In this document: one piece after another, positions 11,909 to 25,600 of the stretch
How the letters are laid out: the number at the start of each line of letters is the position of its first letter
Position numbering within the stretch: position 1 is the first letter of the stretch
Source: Gordius sp. MW1
Lineage: Eukaryota; Nematomorpha; Gordioida; Gordea; Gordiidae
DNA: 64,000 bases
NCBI GenBank assembly: GCA_964036665.1
Contig: OZ038527.1
Location: 10,757,835 to 10,821,834 of the forward strand
Direction of reading: 5' to 3'
Made by a program: the position numbers and the translations under genes
The notes under the pieces: generated by a model
What the model was told of the DNA's origin: nothing
The model's database searches: none
What the model saw: only the letters and a program-made list of their open reading frames with translations

Positions 11909-12834
11909 CAGGGGTCGGCAACCTGTTTGTCCTTAAGGGCGCAATGTTAAATTTGAAAATCACCGAGGGCGCATATTTTACAGATAATCAACAGGTATTA
12001 ATAGGCATTAAAAAACAGATTTTTTATAACTTTATATTGTTAATTGTGATATATTTGTCACGTCTGTCGATTCATCCATCTGTAGCGAAAAGAAAATACA
12101 ATTTTCCATATCATTTGCTAATTCTGCCTCCAAATTCTCGCAATTACTTCAATTCTTCTAGTAACAGTTCGTGCTGACAATTGCAACGTGTTTATAGCTG
12201 AAACTATTTCCTTTTTATTTTTAAATTCTTCAAAAAGTGAATCAGCAGTTTCTAACATAGTTTCTTTCACTAATTCTCCATCTCTAAATGGTTTTTTATT
12301 CTTAGCTAGCAAATGCGATATTTTATATGACGCGATCGTTGCTGCTTTATGTTGTTAGTGGTTTAGTAAAAAAGCTTTGCTGGTTAGTTCTTAAAGGTTT
12401 TAAAGAAATAATTTTTTTTTCTTCTAATTTCAGAGTTCATTGGATAGTCACTATCAAAATTTGTATGAACGGTCTTAAAGTGTCGTTCAATATTACTTTT
12501 CTTGGGAATCGCATCACTATTATTATAAAACAAATACACTTCCCTTTGTAATCAACGAAACAATATAGATGTTCCCATTCATCGTTAAAATAATATGTTC
12601 TTCTTTTACATTTATCCATGAAGGGTTTTGAAAAAAAATAATTATTTCGGATTACTTGGTAGTTTTAAATGCACGGTCTACACGTGGTCTATTCGAAATA
12701 CGATCACACACTAACAAAAAATAAGTGTGTGTTATTAGATACGCTCATATCATACATTTACATTAGTCCAGCTAGGGCGCATTAAAAATCGGGGGGCGCC
12801 ATGGCGCCCGCGGGCGCCGCGTTGCCTACCCCTG
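11909..12834 (-). mobile_element. hAT transposon remnant, Charlie/GTF2IRD2-like
   Basis: The terminal repeats are CAGGGGTCGGCAACC and GTTGCCTACCCCTG, a classic hAT end. The flanking 8-bp repeats gtctaaag (11901-11908) and gtctaatg (12835-12842) differ by one base. The right subterminal region is GC-rich (ggggggcgcc repeats). The interior carries minus-strand transposase fragments, listed separately. At 926 bp it is an internally deleted, non-autonomous copy. Confidence 0.88.
12118..12619 (-). pseudogene. hAT transposase N-terminal fragment (GTF2IRD2/ZBED-like)
   Basis: On the minus strand, RTYYFNDEWEHLYCFVDYKG and GKCICFI match the start of GTF2IRD2-type domesticated and wild hAT transposases (FNxEWE...YFF). 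LAKNKKPFRDGELVKETML with LQLSARTVTRRIEVIA matches the next conserved block. The two lie in different frames with the intervening part decayed, and nothing of the catalytic core or dimerisation region is present. Confidence 0.7.
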
Positions 12835-12842
12835 GTCTAATG

Positions 12843-15800
12843 CCTCAAAGTTGACCTTAACATATTCAGGGTATGTTTTATTCCATTGATATTACCATCA
12901 TCAATCATAGCCCATAGATTTTATTGCATGTTTAATGTAGGGTTAAACAAAGTGCGAGTGTTTTAATGATTATCATTGATAACTAGTTGCACATACTAAA
13001 ACGTAAAATATGAATAAAAGGTGCATTATTATAGGATCAAGAACATAAGGTTGTGGACTTTAAAAGAGCGCATATTTTATTTGATGACAAAAATCATTAT
13101 AATCAAATTTGTATTCTAAATAAATACCTTCCGATTCTAACTAATCTTGCCATTAAGTAATTCATCTAATACAATATACGTTCGTTTTTATTTATTTTAT
13201 ATTGCACAATTTTAGAAATTATAGTAAATTCGAATGCACCTGCCAACCCCAGTTTATAATGTGAAAAATAATGCATATGACAAAAAATGTATTCACATAA
13301 TGACTTATTAAGGTTCGAAAATTTGGGAGGTATACTATTGAAGCATATTAGAATCATGATCTTATCTAATACGGTCATCGAATATTCAGTTGTAATTTTG
13401 AAATCGTTAGGGCACAAAGGACGCTAGGGTGCTCAAAAATCGCGACCTTAGCTTAACTTGTATAATAATTCAGACTAATTGACCACCAATTTATAATTAC
13501 CGTATCATGCACGATGAGAATCTGCGAAATTCAAATATGCTTTAGTAATATATACTCCTCCATCAAAACGCATTCTACGTTTAAATCATTGGTCCCTTTT
13601 AATAATGCTAAAAATACAAATATGTGAAGAATATATTGTAAAATATTCACATACCCTAAGGCCATCCATACTTAGGTAAATGAATTGTATTGTAATTGCC
13701 AAATTTTAAACGTTTTGCAAAAATATATCATATTTACTACATATAGGTTTTATTTTAATATCAAATATATTCCTATAATATTGATTCATATTTTATACCT
13801 TTAATTAAAATACACATTCTATATATACATAAATGTAACTCCGTTTTCTTTGTCCTCTAATAACTCCTAAAGTTCTAAACCGATTGCCACCAATTGAGGT
13901 AAAAATATTTATTTTTTTTGATTCTATGTGAAAGAGCTTGAAAAAATATATAAAAGTAAGCCAATTTGAGAATCCTATTATCCTCGATTGACTTCCGAAA
14001 AGAGGTTTTAAGCTGCGAGAACCATCATTTTGACAAAAGACAAGGTTTTGTTGTTGCTTATATATACTTTTTATCGACCTGCGACAGCTGCAACCCTGAT
14101 TTTTGGTAGTGCTTTCCGCCATCTAGCGGATGAGAGATACAATTTATATTTTTTTTATTATTGCCTTGAGCTTTTCCACGATTGCTTTGTCTTTTGTGTC
14201 TCAATTTTTTACTCAACTACGCCCGTTTTTTTTACAATATATAACAAGCCTGTAACAAATAAATTTTCTCGATTCCTTAAAACATAACCATTTTCTTAAA
14301 TAAAAATAACGCGCGCTTTGCAAACATTCGCACGTTTGGTTCTTTTTTCGTATTTTTGGGAAGCTCAGTTATTAATATTACAAACAAAAACATTACCTTA
14401 ACGTTAGATGATAAATGCAGACAATGGTTAACCGACAAACTTAAATGCATTGCTATGAGTTATTATTCATACAGGATGATGCTTCGAGATCACGAATAAA
14501 ATTATTTTTTAAATGCCGCCGATTATTCCATCAATACATTGTAATATCATATTACGTGCCAAAATTGAAGGACTTATGTAGTGACAGATATTTAGTTATT
14601 TAAATAAACGCTTCGTTATTTGTAACACTTGAAAATTCACCTTATGCAAATTACCCATTTTGAATAATATGAATTTATCATTTTGCAATGATAACAGGTA
14701 GCATAATTTTATGATTTATGTTAAATGGTCCAAAGATTAACTAACATAGTCTCTAATTAAAAATTTCACCCAGATGGCAATAATTAGTTTGCTGTACTCG
14801 TGCATTAATTTATCTCGGCATTTTTAATGCATATCTATTTATATTATTTAGACTTTAGATAATTAATATATGTTAAAATATAATAAATAAATATTTTAAA
14901 TAATCTAGATATATAGAAATTTTTTAAATTTGAAGCCAAGATGCAAAAGCAATTTGTATGTTTATAAATTGAAAAGGAGACATTATAATAGCTTTAAATA
15001 TATGCGTCTAGTCAATTTAAATAAATTTAAAGGAAATAATTATTTGAATCCTTTTCGATTCGATTTGGATTTTCGAATCTTAGCAAATTAATATTTGATT
15101 CGGAATTTATAAATAAGGGTCGGAATTCGGATCCGAGGGATGAGACTCAATGAAAGAAGGCTTGCAAAGCCAAGTAATAGTTTCAATTAAATTGTCAAAA
15201 GGGAACGTTTACATGGTTGGAAAATTTATAAATAATTTATTGTCAAAATAACCTCCTATAATTTCGGGGTGACTTCAAATTTGAAAGCTAAAAATTGTGT
15301 GAAAAAAAACAATTTTTAAGATCTAATCGGAAATGATTATTTTTTCTTGTAAATAAATATTCCTAGAGGTTTGAAATACTGATAAAATTATGGCTTTTGG
15401 TATGGAATATCTTGAAAATGATGCAAGCCAAAGAAAAAACTTTATATAGGCATATTTGGTAGCAGGTGCTTTGTACAAACTCATTCAAATAGGTGTAACC
15501 TGAAAGCTACATTGGTACCAGTCGGTAAATTTATATATATTTGCTGTGCAGTTTGTTGTATTTTTAATGATTTAAATTTTATTGCTTCATTAAGACATCA
15601 TCAAAAAACCGATTTATGTGCGCAACAGCGGTAGTTTAAAATCGTATAATTGCTAAAATAGAATTTTGCGGCTTAAAAACAAATTAATAGTATATTTTTG
15701 CACCAACTAATGTATAAAATGTATTAAAAGTGGAATAAAATATTTATTCTAAAGCTTGCAAATATCGAAGCGTTGGAAAATTACAATAAAGGTAATGTAT

Positions 15801-16650
15801 GTCATTTACGCACTCATTTACCACGTAACTTCCTTTCCCTACAACGCAACTGTTATTATTATTATTTATAAGTTGTAATTGATACACAAAAATATCTAGC
15901 AGCCTAGGCAAATCAAATGCGATCAATACTTTAAAGGACAAGGATTCTCTCTAAACAGAAAATAAAATTCTGTATCTGTTTAGTTTCTTAACATTTCTGC
16001 TTGCTTATTGATAGAGTTTCACCATCTCCTAACCCGCTTGCCGAGCAAATAGCGAATCGATTATTATTTTTCAGCACATCTGTTGGATTTTGTTGAAAAT
16101 CTAAATTCCAAACTACGTTGATTCTTTTTTCCAAATATTCGTCGAAGAGACTTAGTTAAAATACGTTCCATTTCTTATATATCATTCTACACATTCTTAA
16201 AACATGGTAATAATTGACTTTATATTTTGGCTAAAAAGATTATTTAAATTTTCTACATTAACGTGGTATTTTCTTTAATTGCGTTAAATAGACGGACTTA
16301 GGTTTCGACCCCGCTCAAGTGGCAGGTAATCACTAACACTAATTTCTTAAATACAAAATTTTGTTTATTTATTTAAATTTTGTTAATGTAATTTAAAAAT
16401 TTTAACAATTGATAATCTATTGCTGGTAGGATATTAACCAAATTTAACTAAAAATTTAAATTAGTCAGCCCCTATTTAAATATATATATTATTGATTGGT
16501 TAAAATCAATGGTATCAAGCTTATATTGTTAAAAAATTAGAAATCCAAACGATGCCATTTATTGATAGTCAAATGTTCAATAAAATTTGCAGTTATTTTA
16601 CCTTAAATCAATAAAAAAAATCTTTATAAACACCTTTTAACTAGTCCAAA
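12843..16650. other. Long AT-rich region upstream of troponin C
   Basis: About 3.8 kb without a supported gene. One self-similar GATTCGA block lies at 15040-15140 (listed separately). A 5' untranslated exon or an alternative first coding exon of the troponin C gene could lie here, but none with a convincing donor was found. The stretch near 16035-16060 translates as PLAEQIANR, which looks like a calmodulin-type start, but there is no splice donor after it. Confidence 0.35.
15040..15140. repeat. GATTCGA-rich self-similar block
   Basis: Variants of TTCGATTCGATT, TTTCGAATC and GATTCGGAA occur several times in 100 bp. The same motif makes up both ends of the complete hAT-like element at 41702-42708, so this is probably a solitary end of that family. 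Confidence 0.45.
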
Positions 16651-19600
16651 ATGTATTTTAAAATTGCAGAATATAGAAAAGCATTCAGTCAATTTGATAA
16701 AGAGGGAAAAAACGAAATTCCAACCAGCAATTTAGCGATGGTTCTCAAGATATTAGGGCATTCATTCGCACCCTCCGATTTAAGGGAGATGATAAAAGAA
16801 GCAGACCCCGGAAGTAACTTTTAATCTAAATTTTACTTTTTATTAAGTTACCCGCTAATTTATTAAAATCCGTTTTAAGCTTATACTATATTGCGAAGTC
16901 TTTTTGATTTTATAGGATGTCAAACTAATAATATATAACTGTTATAACTTCACACAGTCTAGTAAATTTTTTTGTCTTTCGATTTAAATTTAAATTCAAT
17001 CGTATAGGTAGCGGGAAATTAGACTTTGATGATTTCTGCATGATTATTGCCAAATGGGTCCTAGATCAAGATACGGGAGCTGAAGATGAATTGCGAGAGG
17101 CTTTTAGGCTATATGATAAAGGTTTATATTACTCCTCAAATATTTATCAGAAATTCATGCCTTTAATTTATTTGCCGTTATTATTATTCTGTATACTTTG
17201 ACTTTCATAAATTGGCATTTGGTGTTTATACTAATTTTAGACCAATATAAAACTAAGCAAATTAATTAGTTGGACATGTTTTATAAAAATAACTTCCGTA
17301 GATTTTGCTACAATTGATACAAAGTAAAATTTTTTCTATTTTCCTTTATATAGCATTTAAAATACGTACGTTGTTATTATGTTGTATATTATGTTAGCTT
17401 AATTTTAAGCAAACAGATCCTTATTTAAAGATTCTCAATTATACACATATCAACTGGAAGTAAAAATTGCTCCAACATGGTATTTAAGGGGGGAGGGGTT
17501 AAACTTTTTTTAGAAGTTGTTATATGCAAATAAACCATGTGGACATTTTGGGGGGGGGATTCCTTTTACCTTTAAAGAGAATCTGATCTATAAACTCTCT
17601 AATCACTTCGCATCGCGTCACTTACGAAATTAGTCTACGAGAGAAATGACAATGTGAGAGTATATAATATAGAGATGCACCGATACCACTATTTTGTGCC
17701 GATACCGATACCAGCCGATACTTAAGATTTTTTTGCCGATACCGATACCATGCCGATACTTATAATAAAAAAATTTTATACTAAAAAATATATGCAAATT
17801 AAATATTATAAATTAAGTCACATCCAAATTATGGTAGATCGGAATTTTGACGACAAAACAATCTATATATATAAAGTAAAGTGTTTGTATATATGTATGT
17901 AAGGGCTAAATTCTGAAACTACCGGCCCGATTCGCGCGAAAATTTACCCCTAGGTTCCCAGGGCGGCCAGGGGTAAAATAGCCTTTGCCGATTCCTAAAA
18001 TTCCTTTTAGTTTTCGAGATATTGGGTTTTATGCGTTTTGACGTTCAAAAAAATGTCAATCAAACGCACCTCCTCGCGTTCGTCGAAAATTTGAATATAC
18101 AGACGGTTCTGTAGTAAAAGTGTATCACTTATAGTAGTTTGTAGTAAAACGTAATCTTTTCTCTTGACAACATAAAATTTATGAATTAAATTTCTTAAAC
18201 GTCATCTTTTCTTAACGGTGACAAGACAACATAAAATTTATGAATTAAATTTCTTAAACGTCATCTTTTCTTAACGGTGACAACATAAAATTTATGAATT
18301 AACCTGAAATAAATAAAATTATAGATTATTTGAGAAAATATATAGGTGAAGAAGATGAATTTTTCTCATTATCATTAAATGAGATATTTTAAATGAGAAA
18401 GATGAAAGTATATATAATTTATATGTAATATAAAATAGTCCAACGTTGATTATTCTGAGTAAATGCTTATCATTAATTTTTATTAAATGAGATATTTAAA
18501 TGAGAATAAATTCTGAAACTACCTGAGTCACAACTTGAAAAAAAAATTTAAATCCCATAATAAACATAGATTATGACATTTGTCACCTGAGCGACCGCTA
18601 AACTTTCAAAAATCTTAATTTCAAAGGTGAAAACATTTTTTAAGCTCCTAGTGAGTCACAATTTGAAAAAAAAATTTAAATCGCATAATAAACATAGATT
18701 ATGACATTTACCCCATATATATTTATTTAACCACCTGTACAAAATATTTATACCTAAAAACTCAAAATGTATATAATAACATGTCAAATAAAAAATCAAA
18801 TATACAATCTCATCTTATTATCGTGCAATCCATCATTTATGCTCAACATGCTTAATTTCTTATAAAACTATAATATAATAACTTTATAATATACCATGAG
18901 CAAATATTGTAAGTAACTAAAATAGTTTAACAAAAGCAATTCATTCTACTATCTGCTCGAATTTACTGCTCGAGCTCCTGCTAAATATTTTAACAGATTT
19001 GGCTGCTATCGACTAACCTCTCGAGCATTTTTACGTGCTACTGTTAAAACTATTGCACCGAACAGTTAGCTTAGCACTCATTGTGTTAGCATATTACCCA
19101 GCTAGTGTTTGTGCTCGATCATATCCAGTGGCGTAGCTAGGGGGGGCCCAGGGGGCCCGGGCCCCCCCAAGAGCAAAGACCGGGCCCCATGGGCCCCCCC
19201 AAGGGAAAAATCGTGGGCCCCCGGGCCCCTTCCGCCATTATTTTTTTTATCTTAATTAAGAAACAATATAAAGATTATTATTATTGTTTCTGAATAAAAG
19301 TTTTAATTAACGAGTTTCAAAGCCCAAATATTTGTTTAATAAATGCAATTACAACGGTTAATAGCCTAATATTAACTTTAAATGATATTAGAAATGAGGA
19401 CCACTATCAAATTCTTTATAATAAGGCAAAAGATTTAGCTGCAATTTTTGATTTGTTACCTTCTAAACGTATTAAAAAACCAAAAAAGTATGACACACTT
19501 TACTCTTTTGAATCTACTAATTCATTAATTGATTTCAAAATTTATTTATATTATCCTATCATCGATAGAATAATAGCAGAATTAAACATAAGATTTTCGG

Positions 19601-22600
19601 AAATTAATTGTAATTTATTTAAGTCCTTAGAATGTTTAAACCCTTCATCCCTTTTTTTGCGATAAATCTCTTTTATCAGAAATAATTAACCGTTATGAAT
19701 TAAAACTGGAAGACGGCGAAATAAAAATGGCAAAAAATTTTGTAAAACATTGTAACTCTTTATCTTCAAATAAAATATAATGCAATCATATTTTTTCACT
19801 TATTAAAATTTTGCCCTCAGTAGTGTTTCTAAATTGTATTATTTTGATTAAAATAATTTTAACTATCCCAATAACTTCATGTTCATGCGAAAGATCGTTC
19901 TCATTGCTAAAACGGATTAAAACTTATCTTCGTTCCACAATTGGACAAGATAGGTTATCTTCCTTAGCTTTATTGAGCTTAGAACATGACTTTATAAATG
20001 TTATTCCCCCGGATGATATTATAAATTCGTTTGCAACATCGAGTAAAAGGCGTAATGAACTACTATTAAAAGACTAATTTTAATATTTAATGAAAAATTA
20101 TCTAAGCTTTTAAACTTGTTTTTAAACTTTTTAATTTTAACACTTTCAAAATATATTAAAATATTATTAAATTTACGAAAATTCCATCCTGGATTCAACT
20201 TAATTGTCCATCTCATATGCTTATTGTTTAACATATCTTGCATATTTTTATGTACCACATGCACATATTAAGCCAATGATTTTCCAAAAAATAGTTTGTA
20301 CACCATTTTTCCCCCTTAATTAGTGATATCCCATCAAAAGTTTGATAAATTAATATTAATAACCAATTCCTGAATTTTATAGACAATTGTTAACGCATCA
20401 AAACTTTCAAGGGATAAAAATCCTAAAAAAATTAATTATGTTTGTCTTTGGACGCTAGGTTGTTCTGCGCATCTCACATATCTAATTTCATCTAAAATTA
20501 TTAAATAAAATTTTGATTCATTTAATTTTGACAGAATATTTTTAAGGTTCATTTAGCCGTTAAATTTATTAGTTAATTTTAATTATTAGGTGGTGTAAAG
20601 GGGGGGGGGGGTTGTGCAAACATATCTATAATATCATCAGGGGCAATAACTTCTAAATACTCATTCTCGAACGAATTTTAATTTCATAATTAATTTTTTT
20701 ATATTTTATGTTATAATTACGCCTTTTGAGGATCAAGTATTATTCTTTAAAATGTAAAAGATTTCTTGTCAATATCCCCGTTCCACTTTGTGCCCTTACA
20801 ATTCATTTATACAAAAACTTATTATACCAAGTGAAATTTTCTATATTGTTTCAACTACATTACTTTGTTTTATTTATGAATAAATTTTATTTATTTTATG
20901 CCCTATAAACATGAGGGTCTAAGACATACCAGCGTGATGTTATAAGAAAAAATACACAAAGTAGTAGCGGAATTTTTAGTTTGTCCAACGTTTATGAGGG
21001 AAAAATTTTATTTGCGTTTGGCGCATGATCGTATCGTTTTGGATTAGGGGAAGGGGGGGGGAGGCAAAACATAATTTTTTTTTTAATTTTTAAGGGAAGT
21101 GATAGTTAAAAAAAATTTCTGTCCCCCCCATGGCCTGACCAGCTCGGCCCCCCCAAGGCAAAAAGGCTAGCTACGCCACTGTTATAGGCCCTTGTAGGGG
21201 AGGACATAGGGTAATTATCAATGTTAACCAATTCAAAAACGAAAAAAAATTTGATTTATTTGGCCAATGGTCATTTTTTTATTGGTCAGTAGCCAGCGGA
21301 CGGTCAAAAATTCATATTATCATTGGTATTAACATGAACAAATATTAATTTAATTTAAAAAAATTAAAAAAAAAAATTTGTCCCCTCCCAGACTTAAACC
21401 CCACACCTCCAGTTCACAAGCCGGCGCTATAACCACTATACCACGCTGGCTTTGAAATAGTAGAAGTTATTATGTTATATAGATAATGAAATAATAAAGT
21501 TGTGTTTTATGTTTAGAAAATCAATATATTTCGTCGGTCAGTAGCCAGCGGACGGTCAAAAAGTCATATTATCAATGGTATTAACAAAAACAAAATATTA
21601 ATTTAATGTAAAAAAAAAAATTAAAAAAAAAAGTTTTTTTTTAGTTTTAAAAAAGGGCTAAATTCTTAAACTACCAGCCCGATTCGCTCGAAACTTTACC
21701 CGTAGGTGCCCAGGGCGGCCGGGGGTAAAATAACCTTTTCAGATTCCTAAAATACCTTTTCATTTTAAAAATATCGGACATTTCCCTGCCACACGTGCGG
21801 TGTAATATCTATGACACGTAGAAAAATTTTACTAATTATATAAACTTACGCGCGCCATCTAATAAAGTACAATTCGTGTTTGAGTTTAAAAGTAGATTCA
21901 ATTTAATTAGAAATAACGGGCTATGATTATACCTTTGAAGGAGGTTTCGAATTTTGTGTTAGTTTCTATCGATATATTTTATCGTAAATTAGAATCTAAT
22001 ACCTATATTATTTTTTTAAATATTACTTTTTTAGGTTTTCTATGAAATCACAATCTAATTAAATGAAATATATTAACCCAATAAAAAAATATATAAGCAT
22101 TTATAAGGTTAAAAATATATATTACATAGTTGGCTGTCTGTTAGACCATCTATAATAAATTTTTAGGTTATATATAAAATTTGGCCAATGGTCATTTTTT
22201 TTCATTGGTAAGCAGCCAGGACACGGTAAAAGTGGATATAAATTCATAAGTCAAAAAAAAACGAAAAAAAAAATTTTCGAATCACATTTTGGCCAATGGT
22301 CATTTTTTTCCATTGGTCAGCAGCCAGGACACGGTAAAAGTGGATATAAACTTATAATAGTCAAAAAAAACTAAAAAAAATTTTCGAATCACATTTTGGC
22401 CAATGGTCATTTTTTTCCATTGGTCAGCAGCCAGGACACGGTAAAAGTGGATATAAATTCATAATAGTCAAAAAACTAAAAAAAAATTTTCGAATTACAT
22501 TTTGGCCAATGGTCATTTTTTCCCATTGGTCAGCAGCCAGGACACGGTAAAAGTGGATATAAATTCATAATAGTCAAAAAAAACGAAAAAAAAAATTTCG

Positions 22601-25600
22601 AATCACATTTTGGCCAATGGTGATTTTTTTCCATTGGTCAGCAGCCAACGGGCGGCCAAAAAGTCATAATAGCAATGGTAGTAACAGGAACAATCATAAT
22701 AGTCAAAAAAAAACGAAAAAATAAACTCGGATTCACATTTTGGCCAATGGTCATTTTTTCATTGGTCAGCAGCCAGCGGACGGCCAAAAAGTCTTATTAT
22801 CAATGATAGTAACAAGAACAATCATAAGAGTCGAAAAAAACTCCGGGATTCTAACCCCAAAACTAGTTAAATTGCATAGCAATTACCAAAATTTAAATAT
22901 AGATATACTTATGCATTAATTTAACGTAGCAATTAAAACCCGACCCCGCCCGAAAGCGAGGGAGATAGAGATGAGGGGTGGGGCACCTCTTGATAGAGAT
23001 GAGGGGTGGGGCAACTCTTTCTCATGCATTAATTTAAAAAAGCGATAACCTAATATACCCAATGCAAATAGATAGGGAGGGTAACGGACGACGGACGACG
23101 GACGGACACCAAAAAACGATCCATAAATTGCATAGCAATTAATAAAAGTTGTTTACTTTTAATTGCTATGCATTTTAACTAGTTATATAATAAACATAAA
23201 TAAAAGTTGTTTACTTTTAATTGCTATGCAATTTAACTAGTTTTTGTTATATAATAAACATAGATAAAAGTTGTTTACTTTTAATGCTATGCAATTTAAC
23301 TAGTTATATAATAAACATAAATGTTGTTTACTTTTTAATTGCTATGCAATTTAACTAGTTTTGGGGTTAGAATCCCGGAGTTTTTTTGATTCTTATGATT
23401 GTTCTTGTTACTATCATTGATAATAAGAATTTTTGGCCGTCCGCTGGCTGCTGACCAATGAAAAAAATGACCATTGGCCAAAATGTGAATCGAAATTATT
23501 TTTTTCGTTTTTTTTGACTATTATGATTGTTCCTGTTTCTACCATTGCTATTATGACTTTTTGGCCGTCCGCTGGCTGCTGACCAATGTTATATAATAAA
23601 CATAAATAAAAGTTGTTTACTTTTAATTGCTATGCAATTTACTAATTTTTGGGTTAGAATCCCGGAGTTTTTTTTGACTCTTATGATTGTTCTTGTTACT
23701 ATCATTGATAATAAGACTTTTTGGCCGTCCGTTGGCTGCTGACCAATGAAAAAAATGACCATTGGCCAAAATGTGAATCCGAGTTTTTTTTTTCGTTTTT
23801 TTTTTGACTATTATTATTGTTCCTGTTACTACCATTGCTATTATGACTTTTTGGCCGTCCGCTGGCTCCTGACCGATGGAAAAAATGACCATTGGCCAAA
23901 ATGTGAATCGAAATTATTTTTTTTTGTTTTTTTTTGACTATTATGATTGTTCCTGTTCCTACCATTGCTATTATGACTTTTTGGCCGTCCGCTGGCTGCT
24001 GACTAATGGAATAAAATGACCATTGGCCAAAATGTGATTCGAAAACTTTTTTTTCGTTTTTTTTTTGACTATTATGAATTTATATCCACTTTTACCGTGT
24101 CCTGGCTGCTGACCAATTGAAAAAAATGACCATTGGCCAAAATGTCATTCGAAAATTTTTTTTTCGTTTTTTTACTCTTATGAATTTATATCCACTTTTA
24201 CCGTGTGCTGGCTGCTGACCAATGGAAAAAAATGACCATTGGCCAAAGTGAGCATCAAAATTTTTTTTTCCGTTTTTTTGGCTATCATTGACTTATAGAG
24301 TATCTGTTGGTACTGACCAATAGAGAAAATGTGACCATTGGCCAAATTTTTGATTTTTTTAATTAAAAATTGTTCAAATTCAACAAAAAATTTCTCCCAA
24401 CAATTCTGCAAATTCTTAACATTGTGTTGTTTTATACTATAATGTTTGTTAGACCCATAATCACTAAAGGCCATAAAAACTAATGTAATACGCAACTAGA
24501 TGCAAACACTAAATCTAACCCTAACCCTTGCCTATATTACATTTTGCCTTTATTACATTTTGCCTATAATGGAAAATTTGTATAAATAATTAATTAATCA
24601 TTAGGCATTTAATACCCCCCTATAGGCATTCTCGCCCCTTCCTACCTTTCTCGCCCATAAATTGCATAGCAAATATGATACATTTATACGAAGTACAGAT
24701 GAGTCATCCCCCCTTTCCTTCCCCTCTTCCCTTCCCTTCTCCCCCTTCCCACGAGGGCCGAAGGCCCGAGTTTTTTAATTGCTATGCAATTTTTTTTAAT
24801 TAATATCGAAATGTATAATTAAAGATCATTCATTCAATTTAATAAATTCCTTTTTTTTAGATCTGATTGGTTTAATTTGGACGCAAATTTAAATTTGACC
24901 CGTGAAAGGGAAAATATATGAACAAAATTATATTTTTAAATTGTATTTAAATAATGTAGAGTGGTAGTTCATTATTAATTTAATAAACTGCAAAATATAT
25001 ATTCATAAAACAAATAAAAGTAAGTTTAATTTTATTAAATGGTTCATTTGCAAAATGATATATTTCAAATTATATGTGACTCGATTGTAGATGCTTGCAT
25101 ATTTATACATCTTTATAATAATCATTCAAATAAATTTAGGAATTAAAATCTGTGGTATCACTTAGTTTCGTAAAACGCACTTTAATTTGGCGATTATACT
25201 TTACACACCGCCATGGGGAGTGGGGCAATAATGACTAAGGGAAGGGAAAAATAACCATTTTTTTAAAATTTAGCCATAATTAGATAAAATTTCTAAGATT
25301 CTTTGGAGGCCCTGCCACCCCCTGGCATTTTTCTTACATTCGCGTTGGATACCAAAATTTGAAACGTGTTCGGGAGGAATTCGATAAAATTTTTTTTAAC
25401 GCTTTCGGGTCGGGGTCGGGGCAGGGTTGAAAATTTTAAAATTCTTTAGGCTTGGATCGGGTTCGGGTTTAAAATTTTAAGAAAATTTTGGGTCGGGTTC
25501 GGGTTAAAAAAAAGTGACTTTACAGTTCTCTACTTCTCTTGCCTCCATATCCAGCCAATCAAACTTTTTATTTAAACCTGCCAAACAGTATTTTAAATAA

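Larger units (their letters stand above)
19126..21181 (+). mobile_element. hAT transposon, opposed-halves family, copy 2
   Basis: The ends are CAGTGGCGTAGCTAGGGGGG and GCTAGCTACGCCACTG, and the flanks show no clear 8-bp repeat. The best-preserved dimerisation region of the family is on the + strand (19811-20077). The transposase centre is on the - strand (about 20580-20190). A related MITE sits at 21024-21132. The element lies in the large troponin C intron. Confidence 0.8.

Noticed and set aside
16030-16065. Upstream troponin C exon reading PLAEQIANR
   Set aside because: No splice donor follows in a compatible phase, and the in-frame ATG at 16651 already gives a normal-length protein.
18165-18300. 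A CRISPR-like array of repeats and spacers
   Set aside because: The 54-bp units are directly tandem without unique spacers and lie in a eukaryotic Helitron-like element; they form a minisatellite.
21381-21450. A working tRNA gene
   Set aside because: The B box is decayed, the segment lies inside repeat DNA, and similar modules recur near 57-63 kb, so a tRNA-derived repeat fits better.
24505-24530. Interstitial telomere (ctaaccctaaccc)
   Set aside because: Only about two units are present in AT-rich sequence; too short to support.
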